Origin: Novosphingobium profundi
GTDB lineage: Bacteria; Pseudomonadota; Alphaproteobacteria; Sphingomonadales; Sphingomonadaceae
Reading direction: 5' to 3'
Length of the DNA stretch: 64,000 nucleotides
Assembly: GCF_018491765.1 (NCBI RefSeq)
Contig: NZ_JABWCU010000017.1
Location: forward strand, 62,001-126,000
Under the pieces are notes generated by a model that saw only the letters and a program-made list of their open reading frames with translations, had not been told where the DNA came from and ran no database searches. Below, piece by piece: positions 1 through 8,550 of the stretch (position 1 is the stretch's first letter; each line of letters opens with the position of its first letter). Position numbers and translations under genes: made by a program.

Positions 1-1617
1 GACTTCTCGAACACCGCCTGGACCGTCGAAGGGCGCCTGGGCATGCTCGATGTGGTCTACAACGGCGCCTACACCGACCGCGTGACCGACCAGACGGTGG
101 ACTACACCGACTACCTCTATGTCGGCCAGTACCTGCCCTACTACATCTGCGACGGCTCGGTGTCCTACCCCGGTTCGGCCGCGCCCTCGGGCACCTGCCA
201 GGCGCCCAACCTCTACGTGCGCACGCATAGCCGCACCAAGGAGATCACCCAGGAGCTGCGCCTCTCGACGCCGAGCGAGAACCGCCTGCGCGCCACGGGC
301 GGCGCGTTCTGGTCGAAGACGGTGCTCAAGGAACGGGGCGACTTCATGTACCCGGGCAGCCAGTACGTCGACCTGTGGGGCCAGACCGGCTTCCCGGCCA
401 ATGGCAACTTCCCCGGCGCCTGGTCGAGCACCGACGAGGCCATGCCTGCGGGCGGCATCTTCCGCAACGACGTGAAGCGCACCGACGAGCAGTTCGGTCT
501 CTTCGGCCAGGTCGACTACGACGTCGTGCCCGACCTGCTCTCGGCCAGCTTCGGCATGCGCTATTACGATGTCTCGGTGGACCTCACCGGCACCGCCAAC
601 AGCTCGTTCTGCAACGCGGGCGGCACCGACGTGAACGCGTTTGGAACCAACCTCAGCGACCTCTACGACGGCGATGGCGAATATACGTTCGTGGGCACCT
701 GCGGCGATGCGCTGGGCACGACCTTCACCAAGGGCCAGTCGGTCGAGGACATCATGGGTGCCGGACTCACCGAGGCGCAAGCAACGCAAGTGTTCAACGC
801 GCTGTCTGCGCCCGACAAGGCACGTGACAAGGGCGTGATCTTCAAGGGTACGGTCTCGCTGACCCCGGCCGACGGGGTCATGTTCTACGCCACTTACTCC
901 GAGGGCTTCCGTCCGGGTCTGCTCAACCGCCCGGGCGGCGCGACCAGCTCGTCGGGCTACACGGTGCCCTTCGCGCTCCAGTCGGACACGGTGAAGAACT
1001 ACGAGATCGGCTGGAAGACCGAGCTGTTCGAGCGCCAGCTGCGCTTCAACGCGAGCGCCTTCTACCTCGACATCCAGAACCTGCAGACCACGATCTTCGA
1101 TCCGAGCATCACCAACCTGACCTTCTCGGACAACGCGGCCGATGCGCGCAGCTACGGCATCGAAGGCGACTTCACCTTCGCGCCCTACGCGGTGCCGGGT
1201 CTCACGCTGGCAGGCGCGTTCTCGTTCCTCGATTCCAAGGTGACCAAGGTCCTTACCCCCACCGACACGGTGAAGAAGGGCTCCTCGCTCGCCTACGCGC
1301 CCCCGTTCCAGGGTAACCTTCGGGCGCGCTACGAGTGGGATCTTGCCGATGGCATCGTCGCCCACGTGATGCCGCAGGTGACGCATTCGGCGCACAAGTA
1401 CACCGACATCGTCACGATCAACCGGCTGCGCCTTGAAGGTTACACCACGGTCAGCCTCGCGGCGGGGATCGAGAAGGACAACTGGAACGTCGAGATCTAC
1501 GGCGAGAACCTGACCGACAAGCGCGCGCAGGTTTCCGGCAACTTCTACTTCGACCGCGCCCGCGTGGTCATCAACCGCCCGCTCACCGTGGGCGTGCGGA
1601 TGGGCTGGCACTACTGA
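1..1617 (+). CDS. TonB-dependent receptor, C-terminal part (truncated by window edge)
   Basis: Outer-membrane beta-barrel of the TonB-dependent receptor family, which imports large substrates using TonB/ExbBD energy. The reading frame is open to base 1, so the start, signal peptide and most of the plug lie outside the window. About 538 residues remain. They show alternating barrel strands, the typical 'YATYSEGFRPG' segment (around residue 297) and a terminal aromatic residue (MGWHY), as expected for BAM-inserted barrels. A Cys pair in an early extracellular loop (near residues 50 and 65) could form a disulfide. The substrate is unknown. The next gene is a TPR-sulfotransferase, a pairing common in sphingomonads (general knowledge). 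Confidence 0.9.
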   Translation, partial: DFSNTAWTVEGRLGMLDVVYNGAYTDRVTDQTVDYTDYLYVGQYLPYYICDGSVSYPGSAAPSGTCQAPNLYVRTHSRTKEITQELRLSTPSENRLRATGGAFWSKTVLKERGDFMYPGSQYVDLWGQTGFPANGNFPGAWSSTDEAMPAGGIFRNDVKRTDEQFGLFGQVDYDVVPDLLSASFGMRYYDVSVDLTGTANSSFCNAGGTDVNAFGTNLSDLYDGDGEYTFVGTCGDALGTTFTKGQSVEDIMGAGLTEAQATQVFNALSAPDKARDKGVIFKGTVSLTPADGVMFYATYSEGFRPGLLNRPGGATSSSGYTVPFALQSDTVKNYEIGWKTELFERQLRFNASAFYLDIQNLQTTIFDPSITNLTFSDNAADARSYGIEGDFTFAPYAVPGLTLAGAFSFLDSKVTKVLTPTDTVKKGSSLAYAPPFQGNLRARYEWDLADGIVAHVMPQVTHSAHKYTDIVTINRLRLEGYTTVSLAAGIEKDNWNVEIYGENLTDKRAQVSGNFYFDRARVVINRPLTVGVRMGWHY

Positions 1618-1647
1618 GGCCCATCGCGCCAGCGCGGCAGGTCATGG

Positions 1648-1678
1648 CGGCAGGCAGGGGCTGGGCCCTTGCCTGCCG
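1648..1678 (+). terminator. Hairpin after the first TonB receptor, possible terminator
   Basis: An 8-bp stem (CGGCAGGC with GCCTGCCG) continues through GGG/CCC across a short loop. It lies between the receptor stop and the next start. No strong T-run follows, so it may be an attenuator or only a stable hairpin. Confidence 0.35.
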
Positions 1679-1705
1679 CTTCGCCGTGCGCAAGGAGAAC
1701 CCGTC

Positions 1706-3712
1706 ATGAGCGATGCACGCACCTTGCCCGGCGAAGATCCCGCCGCCCGCCTTGCAGCCCACCTCGCGCAAGGCCAGAAGGCCCTCCAGGCCGGCCGCTT
1801 CGAGGATGGGCTGGCCGAGGCCCGCACGGCGCTGGAAGGCACGCCCGACAGTGCCGATGCGCTCTATCTCGCCGCCGTCGCCTGCCGTTACCTCGCGCGG
1901 TTCGAGGATGCGAACGGCTTTCTCGAACGCCTGCTCGCCGTCAGCCCCGAGTACGGGCGCGCCTGGCAGGAGCACGGCCATCTGGCCCGCTCCCAAGGCA
2001 GGGACGATGCCGCTATCGCCGCCTATGCGCGCGCCGTGCGCTACAATCCGGCGCTCGAGGCCAGCTGGCGCGCGCAGGGCGATCTCCTCGCCGCGCAAGG
2101 CCGCCCCGCCGAAGCCGAGGCCGCCCACGCGCAAGGTCGCCGCATCGCCGCCCTGCCGCGCGAACTCGTCGCGGTGATGAACCACCTTCACGAAGGCCGC
2201 CTGCTGCGCGCCGAGGACTTCTGCCGCCATTACCTGCGCGCCCATCCGCGCGATGTGGAAGGCATGCGCCTCCTCGCAGAGATCGGCGCGCGCCTGGGCA
2301 TTCTCGACGACGCCGAATTCCTGCTTGAAAGCGCGGTCGGCTTCGCGCCGGATAACGTCCAGTTGCGGCTCGACTACATCCAGGTCCTGCGCAAGCGGCA
2401 GAAGTTCGCGCAGGCCCTCGGCCAGGCCGAGCATCTCTACGCCCGCGACCCCGCCAATCCGCTTTTCGCCTCGCACCTCGCGATCGAGGCGATGCAGACC
2501 GGCGACTATGCCCGCGCCTTCGCGCTGTTCGACGAAGTGCTCGAACGCGTGCCCGGCGATCCCGCGACGCTCACCAGCAAGGGCCACGCGCTCAAGACCA
2601 CCGGCGCGCAGGACGCCGCGGTCGCCAGCTACCGCGCGGCGATCGCGGAAAAGCCCGATCACGGCGATGCCTGGTACGCGCTCGCCAATCTCAAGACGCT
2701 GCGTTTCGCGGCCGGGGAACGCGACGCCATGCGCGCCCAGCTGCAGCGCAGCGACCTTGGCTTCATGGACCGCGTCCACCTCGAATTCGCGCTGGCCAAG
2801 GCCTGCGAGGACGCGGGCGAATTCGCCGAGGCCTTCGCGCATTACGAACGTGGCAACGAGCTCAAACGCCGTCAGACCCGCTACGATGCCGACCGCATGA
2901 GCGCCGAGCTTGCCGCACAGGCCGCCAGCGCCACGCCCGACCTCTTCGCGCGCAACGCAGGTCACGGCTGCCCCGCCCCCGACCCGATCTTCATCGTCGG
3001 CCTGCCGCGCGCGGGCTCGACGCTGCTTGAACAGATCCTCGCCTCGCATCCGATGGTCGACGGTACGCTGGAACTGCCCGACATCCTCGCGCTTGCCCAC
3101 CGCCTGCGCGGCCGCCATGCGGGCACCTCGCGCTATCCCGAGGTACTCCACGACCTCGCCCCCGAGCAGCTCGAGGCGATGGGGCGGGGCTATATCGAGA
3201 GCACGCGCATCCACCGCCAGGGCGCGCCCTTCTTCATCGACAAGATGCCCAACAACTTCCGTCACATCGGCCTGATCCACCTGATCCTGCCCAACGCGAA
3301 GATCATCGATGCGCGCCGCGCGCCGCTCGATTGCTGCTGGTCGGGCTTCAAGCAGCTCTTCGCCGAAGGGCAGGAGTTCACTTATGGCCTCGCCGAAATC
3401 GGGCAGTACTACGCCGACTACGTGAGGCTCATGGATCACTGGCAGGCGGTCCTTCCCGGCGCGATTCTAAGCGTGCAGCACGAGGACGTGCTGGCCGATC
3501 TGGAAGGTCAGGTGCGCCGCATGCTCGACTACCTGGGCCTCCCCTTCGATCCCGCCTGCCTGGCGTTCCACCAGACCGATCGAGCCGTGCGCACGGCCAG
3601 CTCCGAACAAGTGCGCCGCCCGATCAACAAGGCCGGTGTCGATGCCTGGAAACCCTATGCCGACCACCTGGAGCCTCTTCGACGTCAACTGGCAGATGTC
3701 GCCCCAGACTAA
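1706..3712 (+). CDS. TPR-repeat sulfotransferase family protein
   Basis: 668-residue two-part protein. Roughly residues 15-400 are helical tetratricopeptide repeats. The C-terminal part is a sulfotransferase domain with the 5'-phosphosulfate-binding P-loop VGLPRAGSTLLEQ near residue 432 and a 3'-phosphate-type segment (DARRAPLDCCWSGFKQ) near residue 535. The family transfers sulfate from PAPS to a hydroxyl or tyrosine acceptor; the acceptor here is unknown. No signal peptide is visible, so it is probably cytoplasmic. The ATG follows an AAGGAG ribosome site at a normal distance. It is co-directional with the TonB receptor and 89 bases downstream, suggesting a linked function. Its C-terminal neighbour is convergent. 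Confidence 0.88.
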   Translation: MSDARTLPGEDPAARLAAHLAQGQKALQAGRFEDGLAEARTALEGTPDSADALYLAAVACRYLARFEDANGFLERLLAVSPEYGRAWQEHGHLARSQGRDDAAIAAYARAVRYNPALEASWRAQGDLLAAQGRPAEAEAAHAQGRRIAALPRELVAVMNHLHEGRLLRAEDFCRHYLRAHPRDVEGMRLLAEIGARLGILDDAEFLLESAVGFAPDNVQLRLDYIQVLRKRQKFAQALGQAEHLYARDPANPLFASHLAIEAMQTGDYARAFALFDEVLERVPGDPATLTSKGHALKTTGAQDAAVASYRAAIAEKPDHGDAWYALANLKTLRFAAGERDAMRAQLQRSDLGFMDRVHLEFALAKACEDAGEFAEAFAHYERGNELKRRQTRYDADRMSAELAAQAASATPDLFARNAGHGCPAPDPIFIVGLPRAGSTLLEQILASHPMVDGTLELPDILALAHRLRGRHAGTSRYPEVLHDLAPEQLEAMGRGYIESTRIHRQGAPFFIDKMPNNFRHIGLIHLILPNAKIIDARRAPLDCCWSGFKQLFAEGQEFTYGLAEIGQYYADYVRLMDHWQAVLPGAILSVQHEDVLADLEGQVRRMLDYLGLPFDPACLAFHQTDRAVRTASSEQVRRPINKAGVDAWKPYADHLEPLRRQLADVAPD

Positions 3713-3865
3713 AGTCCTTATGGCCACCCCTGGGTAAAGCGTAGCCACACTCTGCATCCAAACCACCAAAGTCGGTGGCCTTGAGATTGTGCGCAATGAG
3801 AAAAGGGGATTTTCCGTCAGCAAGCAGCCCGCGACGGTCATTACCGGCGGAAGGCCTCAGACACA

Positions 3866-3900
3866 TCGGGCCGGCAACGGGTCTCCCCGTACCGGCCCGA
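3866..3900. terminator. Convergent-gene hairpin, likely bidirectional terminator
   Basis: A 9-bp stem (TCGGGCCGG with CCGGCCCGA) encloses a second 5-bp stem (ACGGG/CCCGT) with a TCTC loop. It lies between the convergent sulfotransferase and siderophore-receptor genes. No T-tract is present, so the terminator role is inferred from position and stability. Confidence 0.5.
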
Positions 3901-3918
3901 AGCGCTGAAACCATACGC

Positions 3919-6129
3919 TTACCAGGTGAAGCTGAGCGTCCCCTGCACCGTCCGGCGGTTGCCGTACCAGCACCAGCTATAGGCGGCATAGCAGCTCGTC
4001 AGGTACTTCTTGTCGAACAGGTTGCTGGCGTTGAGGCTCACGCTCGCGCCTTCGAAGCCAGTGCCCAGCTTGGCGAGATTGTAGCGCAGCAGCGCGTCGA
4101 ACACGGTGTAGCTGGGCGTGCTGTAGGCGGTCCCGTCGGTGGCCAGACCGGCATAGGTGCTGTCGACGTGGCGCATGGCACCGCCGATGGTGAGGCCCTC
4201 GGCCGGGCCGCTGCGCGGCGCCCAGTTGAGGTTCACGCTGGTGCCGCCCTTGCCCACGACCGCAATCCCGCGGCCGACGAGATCCGGATCGGAATCTTCG
4301 ACGTCCTTCACGTCCTGCGTGCTGAAGGCGACGCGGAAGTCGAAGCCGTAGGGCAGCGAACCACCGGCTTCGAGCTCGAAGCCCTTCGAGCGCACCTTGC
4401 CCACTTGCGTCGCGGCATACGTCACCGGCGCGTAGACCAGGAGGTTGGTCTGCTCGATGTGGAAATAGGCGCCCGAAACCAGGATGTCGGTGCCCGGGAT
4501 CAGGTACTTAGCGCCGAATTCGTACTGCTTGCCAAGCGAAGGCGTGGCCAGCGAGCCATCTTCGAGTTCTGCAGCCTGCGGGTCGAACGAGGTCGAGTAG
4601 CTGGCGTAGGGCGAGAGGCCCAGGCTCGTCTTGTAGAGCGCGGCCGCGCGCCAGGTGAACTTGGTATCCTTGGTGACCTGGCCGTCGACTTCGGCGCGGG
4701 CCCAGTCGTGACGTCCGCTCAGCAGTACGCGAAGATCGCCCAGCGAGATCTGGTCCTGCGCGTAGATGCCCTGCTGGCGCTGGCGCGCGACGGTCAGCGT
4801 AGGATCGACATAGCCATCGAGGCTGTAGTTGATCACGTCGTAGGGGCTCGCAGGCGTCGCCATCGTGCCATAGACAGGATCGTAGGCGTCGATCGAAGTG
4901 GCGCCCCCGAAGGCGTAAAGCTCGCGCGAATGCCCGACCTGACGGTCGACACCGAACATCAGCTCATGAACAAGCGGACCGGTGCGCACTTCGCCGGTCA
5001 GGCGGTTGTCGATCACCCAGCTGTTGAGCTGTTCGTGTGTGGCATAGGACGAACGGCCGTAGAGCGTGGGATCGCTTTCCGAATCGGCCTGCGGCCCGGA
5101 GGTATAGACGATACCCAGGTCGCTCTTCACGTACTGGTAGCGCCCGGCCGAATGGAACTTCCAGCCGCCACCGAAGTCGTGGTTGAACATGTAGGTCACG
5201 CCCATCTGCTCGCGACTGAAATAGTCGTTGGGCTCGCCGCCGTAGAACGAGGTCGGCAGGTCGCCGTCCGCCCCGGTGTTGTCGATCAGCGTGCCCACCA
5301 GCGGGAAAGCGCCGTAGTTGCCGTTATAGGGGTCGTGCGAATAGGCCGCCAGAATGGTTAAGTCGGTCGAGCTGCCTGCCCCCAGCGTAACTGCCCCCGA
5401 GAGAGTCTGGCGTTCGCGCTTGCCGAAGTCCTGCTGGGTGTCCGCACCATTGGCGCTGCCGTAAAGCCGCCAGAGCACGCCCTGGCCGAGCTTGCCGCCG
5501 ACGTCGCCATCCACGCGGTACTGGTCGTAGCTGCCATAGCTGGCCGAGACCGCGCCGTAGAAATCGCGATCGATCGGCAGCTTGCTCTGCTCGTTGACGA
5601 AGCCGCCCGGGCTCGACGCGCCGTAGAGCGCCGAGGCCGCGCCCTTGACGACCTCGATGCGGTCGATGCGCGAAACGTCGACTTGCGGCGAGGCGTAGCC
5701 GGTCGGGCTGGTGAAGAGCTTGAGGCCGTCGAGGAAGGTCGGCACGTCGAAGCCGCGCAGCTTGAACTGGTCGTAGACTTCGGCGGAGGAACCGCGCGTT
5801 TCCGGCGTGACGCCGGCAACGAAGCGCATCGCCTGGTTGAGGTTCTGGATGGCGAGATCGGCCAGCATCTTCGAATCGATCTCGGTGACCGATTGCGGCG
5901 TCTCGGACAGCGGCAGGTCGGACTTGGTCCCCGCGCTGGCGAGGTTGATCGCGCGGTCGCCGGTGACCACGATCTCGTCGCGTCGTGCGCTTCCGGTCGC
6001 GGAATCGACCGTGGCGTCGGCGCTCTCGGCATCCGCTGCCGTCGCCTTGGCCGAGAGCGCACCCGAGCCCATCACGAGGCCCGCCACGCCCAGCAAGAGT
6101 GAGCCCCGCGTAGAGATTTTCACAAACAT
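3919..6129 (-). CDS. TonB-dependent siderophore receptor
   Basis: 736-residue outer-membrane receptor of the FhuA/FhuE-like siderophore class, which takes up ferric siderophores. It starts with a signal peptide (MFVKISTRGSLLLGV..., ending near SAKA), followed by a TonB box (DEIVVTG, about residue 54). The plug has the family segment 'LRGFDVPTFLDGLK', then a 22-strand-type barrel ends in FTW. The ATG at 6129 was chosen because AGGAAGG lies just upstream and the signal peptide begins there; the frame stays open further upstream, but that part does not look coding. A Fur-like box sits 42-60 bases upstream, so iron repression is likely. The siderophore type cannot be told. Confidence 0.92.
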   Translation of the reverse strand: MFVKISTRGSLLLGVAGLVMGSGALSAKATAADAESADATVDSATGSARRDEIVVTGDRAINLASAGTKSDLPLSETPQSVTEIDSKMLADLAIQNLNQAMRFVAGVTPETRGSSAEVYDQFKLRGFDVPTFLDGLKLFTSPTGYASPQVDVSRIDRIEVVKGAASALYGASSPGGFVNEQSKLPIDRDFYGAVSASYGSYDQYRVDGDVGGKLGQGVLWRLYGSANGADTQQDFGKRERQTLSGAVTLGAGSSTDLTILAAYSHDPYNGNYGAFPLVGTLIDNTGADGDLPTSFYGGEPNDYFSREQMGVTYMFNHDFGGGWKFHSAGRYQYVKSDLGIVYTSGPQADSESDPTLYGRSSYATHEQLNSWVIDNRLTGEVRTGPLVHELMFGVDRQVGHSRELYAFGGATSIDAYDPVYGTMATPASPYDVINYSLDGYVDPTLTVARQRQQGIYAQDQISLGDLRVLLSGRHDWARAEVDGQVTKDTKFTWRAAALYKTSLGLSPYASYSTSFDPQAAELEDGSLATPSLGKQYEFGAKYLIPGTDILVSGAYFHIEQTNLLVYAPVTYAATQVGKVRSKGFELEAGGSLPYGFDFRVAFSTQDVKDVEDSDPDLVGRGIAVVGKGGTSVNLNWAPRSGPAEGLTIGGAMRHVDSTYAGLATDGTAYSTPSYTVFDALLRYNLAKLGTGFEGASVSLNASNLFDKKYLTSCYAAYSWCWYGNRRTVQGTLSFTW

Positions 6130-6170
6130 TTCAGACGCCTTCCTGGAAAGAACTGGCGGCGCACTACTCC

Positions 6171-6189
6171 TAATGATAATCAATCGCAA
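6171..6189 (-). promoter_or_regulatory. Fur-like iron box upstream of the siderophore receptor
   Basis: On the minus strand the segment reads TTGCGATTGATTATCATTA, close to the GATAATGATTATC-type Fur box. It lies in the AT-rich leader of the siderophore receptor. A second site sharing the same 14 bases lies near 31945. Confidence 0.65.
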
Positions 6190-6358
6190 CTTTTTTGCGA
6201 AGGAGCCCGCATTCGTGGAAGCGGAACCTCGCCATCCACGCATCACCGGGTGGAAGGCGGCCGGAAACGCGAATGCGTGGGCTTGACAATGCACCGATGC
6301 AGGAGGTGTCAGGCAAATGCCGGGGCGCGAGGGTTGCTGCCCGGAAAAGGCCTGCACC

Positions 6359-7072
6359 TCAGCCCGGTTGCGAAGGTCCGAAGCGCGCGATCAGGTCGTA
6401 GGCTTCGCCGACGAAGAGCAGGCGTACGTTGGTGATGCCTTCCGCCCCGCGCCAGGTTCGCCGCTCCACGCACAGGCATGGCGTCCCCGGCACGACTTTG
6501 AGGTGATCGGCTTCCGAAACGCTCGCCCCCACCGCGCTGATCCGGTTCTCCGCCTCAGTCCAGGGAACGTGCTGGAGCAGCCAGCTACCCGGCGACTCGT
6601 GCAGGAAGTCCGCCTCGGCATATGCGGGGACGGCATCGGCGCTGACGAGCCGCCGCTCGATCGCGAGCGGCACACCATCGGCCTCGTGCAGACCGTCGAC
6701 TTCGACGAGATCCCCGCCGCCGGCAAGCGCGCCTTCGGCGGGACGTTCGGGATCGGGGCGGCGGCGCGCGCGGCGCAGCAGGACATAACGGTAGCTCTGC
6801 CCACGTCCGCGCACTTGCGCGGCAAGGTCGGGCACGTCGAGCACCATCGAATGGACCTTGGGACGCGCGACGAACGTGCCCGCGCGCTTGCGCCGGTCGA
6901 TCAGGCCCGCCTGCGCCAGCGCGCTAAGCGCCTTGTTCACCGTCATACGCGAACAGCCGTAGGCAACCATCAGCTCCTGCTCGATGGGAAGGCGCGCGCC
7001 CGGCGCCAGTTCGCCCGAGAGGATGCGCCCCTCGAAATCGGAACGGATGCGTTCCTGCAGCGGTATCTTCAC
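6359..7072 (-). CDS. hutC: GntR/HutC-family histidine-utilisation repressor
   Basis: 237-residue repressor. Residues 1-70 form the GntR winged helix-turn-helix (LPIEQELMVAYGCSRMTVNKAL). Residues about 90-235 form the UTRA ligand domain of the HutC subfamily, which senses urocanate in characterised members. The GTG start at 7072 overlaps the hutF stop (GTGA), so translation is probably coupled. That start is preferred over a longer upstream reading that would run through hutF. It should repress both hut transcription units from the shared spacer near 8450-8550 and thereby control itself through the hutF promoter. Confidence 0.92.
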   Translation of the reverse strand: MKIPLQERIRSDFEGRILSGELAPGARLPIEQELMVAYGCSRMTVNKALSALAQAGLIDRRKRAGTFVARPKVHSMVLDVPDLAAQVRGRGQSYRYVLLRRARRRPDPERPAEGALAGGGDLVEVDGLHEADGVPLAIERRLVSADAVPAYAEADFLHESPGSWLLQHVPWTEAENRISAVGASVSEADHLKVVPGTPCLCVERRTWRGAEGITNVRLLFVGEAYDLIARFGPSQPG

Positions 7073-8448
7073 GCGAGAAGTCTTTCGAGAGTGGCGGTGT
7101 AACGCGCCTGAAAAGCGGCCCGATTGTGGTGTTTTCCGCTGGTTACCAGCTTTTCTCCGCGCCGCCATACGCAATCGACGCCCTCGCGCCCCGCCGCGAA
7201 GACAAGGGCATCGAGACGCGCATCGCCGCAGCGTCCCACCATCGAGGGATGCCCGGTGTCGAGCGTGACGATATCCGCGCTGTGGCCAGGGGCGATCCCA
7301 GCCGGCGCGCCGAGCGCGCGCGCGCCACCCGCGAGCGCCCCTTGGTACAGCGCCGCGCCGCTCGACGCACCGGGCGTGCGCACCAATACGTTGCGCGCCC
7401 GCCCGGCCAGACGCTGCCCGTATTCGAGCAGGCGAAGTTCCTCGCTGGCATCGATCCGCACGTTGGAATCGCTCCCGATCCCGAAATGCCCTCCCGCCTC
7501 GAGGAACCGCGCGGCCGGAAACAGCCCATCGCCCAGGTTCGCCTCGGTGATCGGGCACAACCCCGCCACCGCGCCCGAGCGGGCAAGGCCCTGCGTTTCG
7601 TCAGGCGTCATGTGCGTGGCATGGACCAGGCACCAGCGCGCATCGACCTTGGCGTTCGCCAGCAACCATTCGACCGGGCGCGCGCCCGACCAGGCGAGGC
7701 AGTCCTCCACCTCGCGCAGCTGCTCGGCGATGTGGATATGCACCGGCCCCTCACCCGCGAGCGCTTCCAGCGCACGCAATTCCTCGGGCGCCACCGCGCG
7801 CAGCGAGTGCGGCGCAAGGCCCAGCACCGCATCGGGCAAGGGCGCAAGCGCCCCCCGGCTCGCATCGAGCAGCCGCACGAAGCCGTCAAGATCATGCAGG
7901 AAGCGCCGCTGCCCATCGCCCGGCGGCAGGCCGCCGAAGCCGGAATGCGCGTAGAAGACCGGAAGCAAGGTGAGCGCGATGCCGGTCTCGCTCGCAGCAG
8001 CGGCGATGGCGGCGGCCATCTCGGCCCGGTCCGCATAGGCCGAGCCATCGGGGGCATGGTGCAGATAGTGAAACTCGCCCAGTCGGGTGAAACCGGTCTC
8101 GAGCATTTCGACGCAGGCCATTGCGGTGATCGCATGGAGGTCCTGCGGACCAAGCGCGCGCACGAAGCGGTACATGGTCTCGCGCCAGGTCCAGAAACTG
8201 TCCGCGCTCTCGCCGCGCCATTCGGCGAGACCTGCCATGCCCCGCTGGAAGGCATGGCTGTGCAGGTTGGGCATGCCCGGCAACGCGCAGGCGTGGCGCT
8301 CGTCGTCCGCCTCCATCGCTGCATCCGACTCGAGCGTCTCCACGCGGCCTTCGCGCACGGTCACACGTACGTTGCGCGCCCAACCGGTCGGCAGCAGCGC
8401 CTCGTCGAAAAACAGTCCGGGACAGGGCCTTGCCACCGCTTCGCCCAT
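7069..8448 (-). CDS. hutF: Formimidoylglutamate deiminase
   Basis: 459-residue amidohydrolase that converts N-formimidoyl-L-glutamate to N-formyl-L-glutamate plus ammonia, step four of the five-step histidine pathway. Metal-ligand motifs are present: NLHSHAFQRG (HxH), HIHIAEQ, a His in LVHATHM, and Asp in GSDSNVRID. The ATG at 8448 was chosen because AGGAG lies eight bases upstream; an in-frame ATG at 8502 would run through the operator and is unlikely. It is the first gene of a hutF-hutC operon, divergent from hutI. Confidence 0.95.
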   Translation of the reverse strand: MGEAVARPCPGLFFDEALLPTGWARNVRVTVREGRVETLESDAAMEADDERHACALPGMPNLHSHAFQRGMAGLAEWRGESADSFWTWRETMYRFVRALGPQDLHAITAMACVEMLETGFTRLGEFHYLHHAPDGSAYADRAEMAAAIAAAASETGIALTLLPVFYAHSGFGGLPPGDGQRRFLHDLDGFVRLLDASRGALAPLPDAVLGLAPHSLRAVAPEELRALEALAGEGPVHIHIAEQLREVEDCLAWSGARPVEWLLANAKVDARWCLVHATHMTPDETQGLARSGAVAGLCPITEANLGDGLFPAARFLEAGGHFGIGSDSNVRIDASEELRLLEYGQRLAGRARNVLVRTPGASSGAALYQGALAGGARALGAPAGIAPGHSADIVTLDTGHPSMVGRCGDARLDALVFAAGREGVDCVWRRGEKLVTSGKHHNRAAFQARYTATLERLLA

Positions 8449-8473
8449 CGCAGATCTCCTTGTTTGCAAATTT

Positions 8474-8483
8474 TGTCTATACA
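8474..8483. promoter_or_regulatory. Probable HutC operator in the hutF/hutI spacer
   Basis: TGTCTATACA lies in the AT-rich spacer between divergent hutF and hutI. It matches the TGTA-N2-TACA pattern described for HutC with one change in the left half. It is 26 bases from the hutF start, placed to block that promoter and possibly hutI as well. Confidence 0.55.
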
Positions 8484-8550
8484 TTAATAACGAACACTGC
8501 AATCAGCGAGAGGCCAAGGACGCGGACAACGACACGACGGGATTCGACCG

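Noticed and set aside
1583..3439. Minus-strand open frame of about 618 codons over the TPR-sulfotransferase
   Set aside because: No recognisable domain; shadow of the coding frame on the other strand.
3775..5361. Plus-strand open frame of about 528 codons over the siderophore receptor
   Set aside because: Low-complexity Val/Ala/Arg/Gly composition without any domain; the minus-strand receptor has clear motifs.
6130..6357. Upstream extension of the siderophore receptor
   Set aside because: The frame is open but lacks signal-peptide features, crosses the Fur box, and the ATG at 6129 has a good ribosome site.
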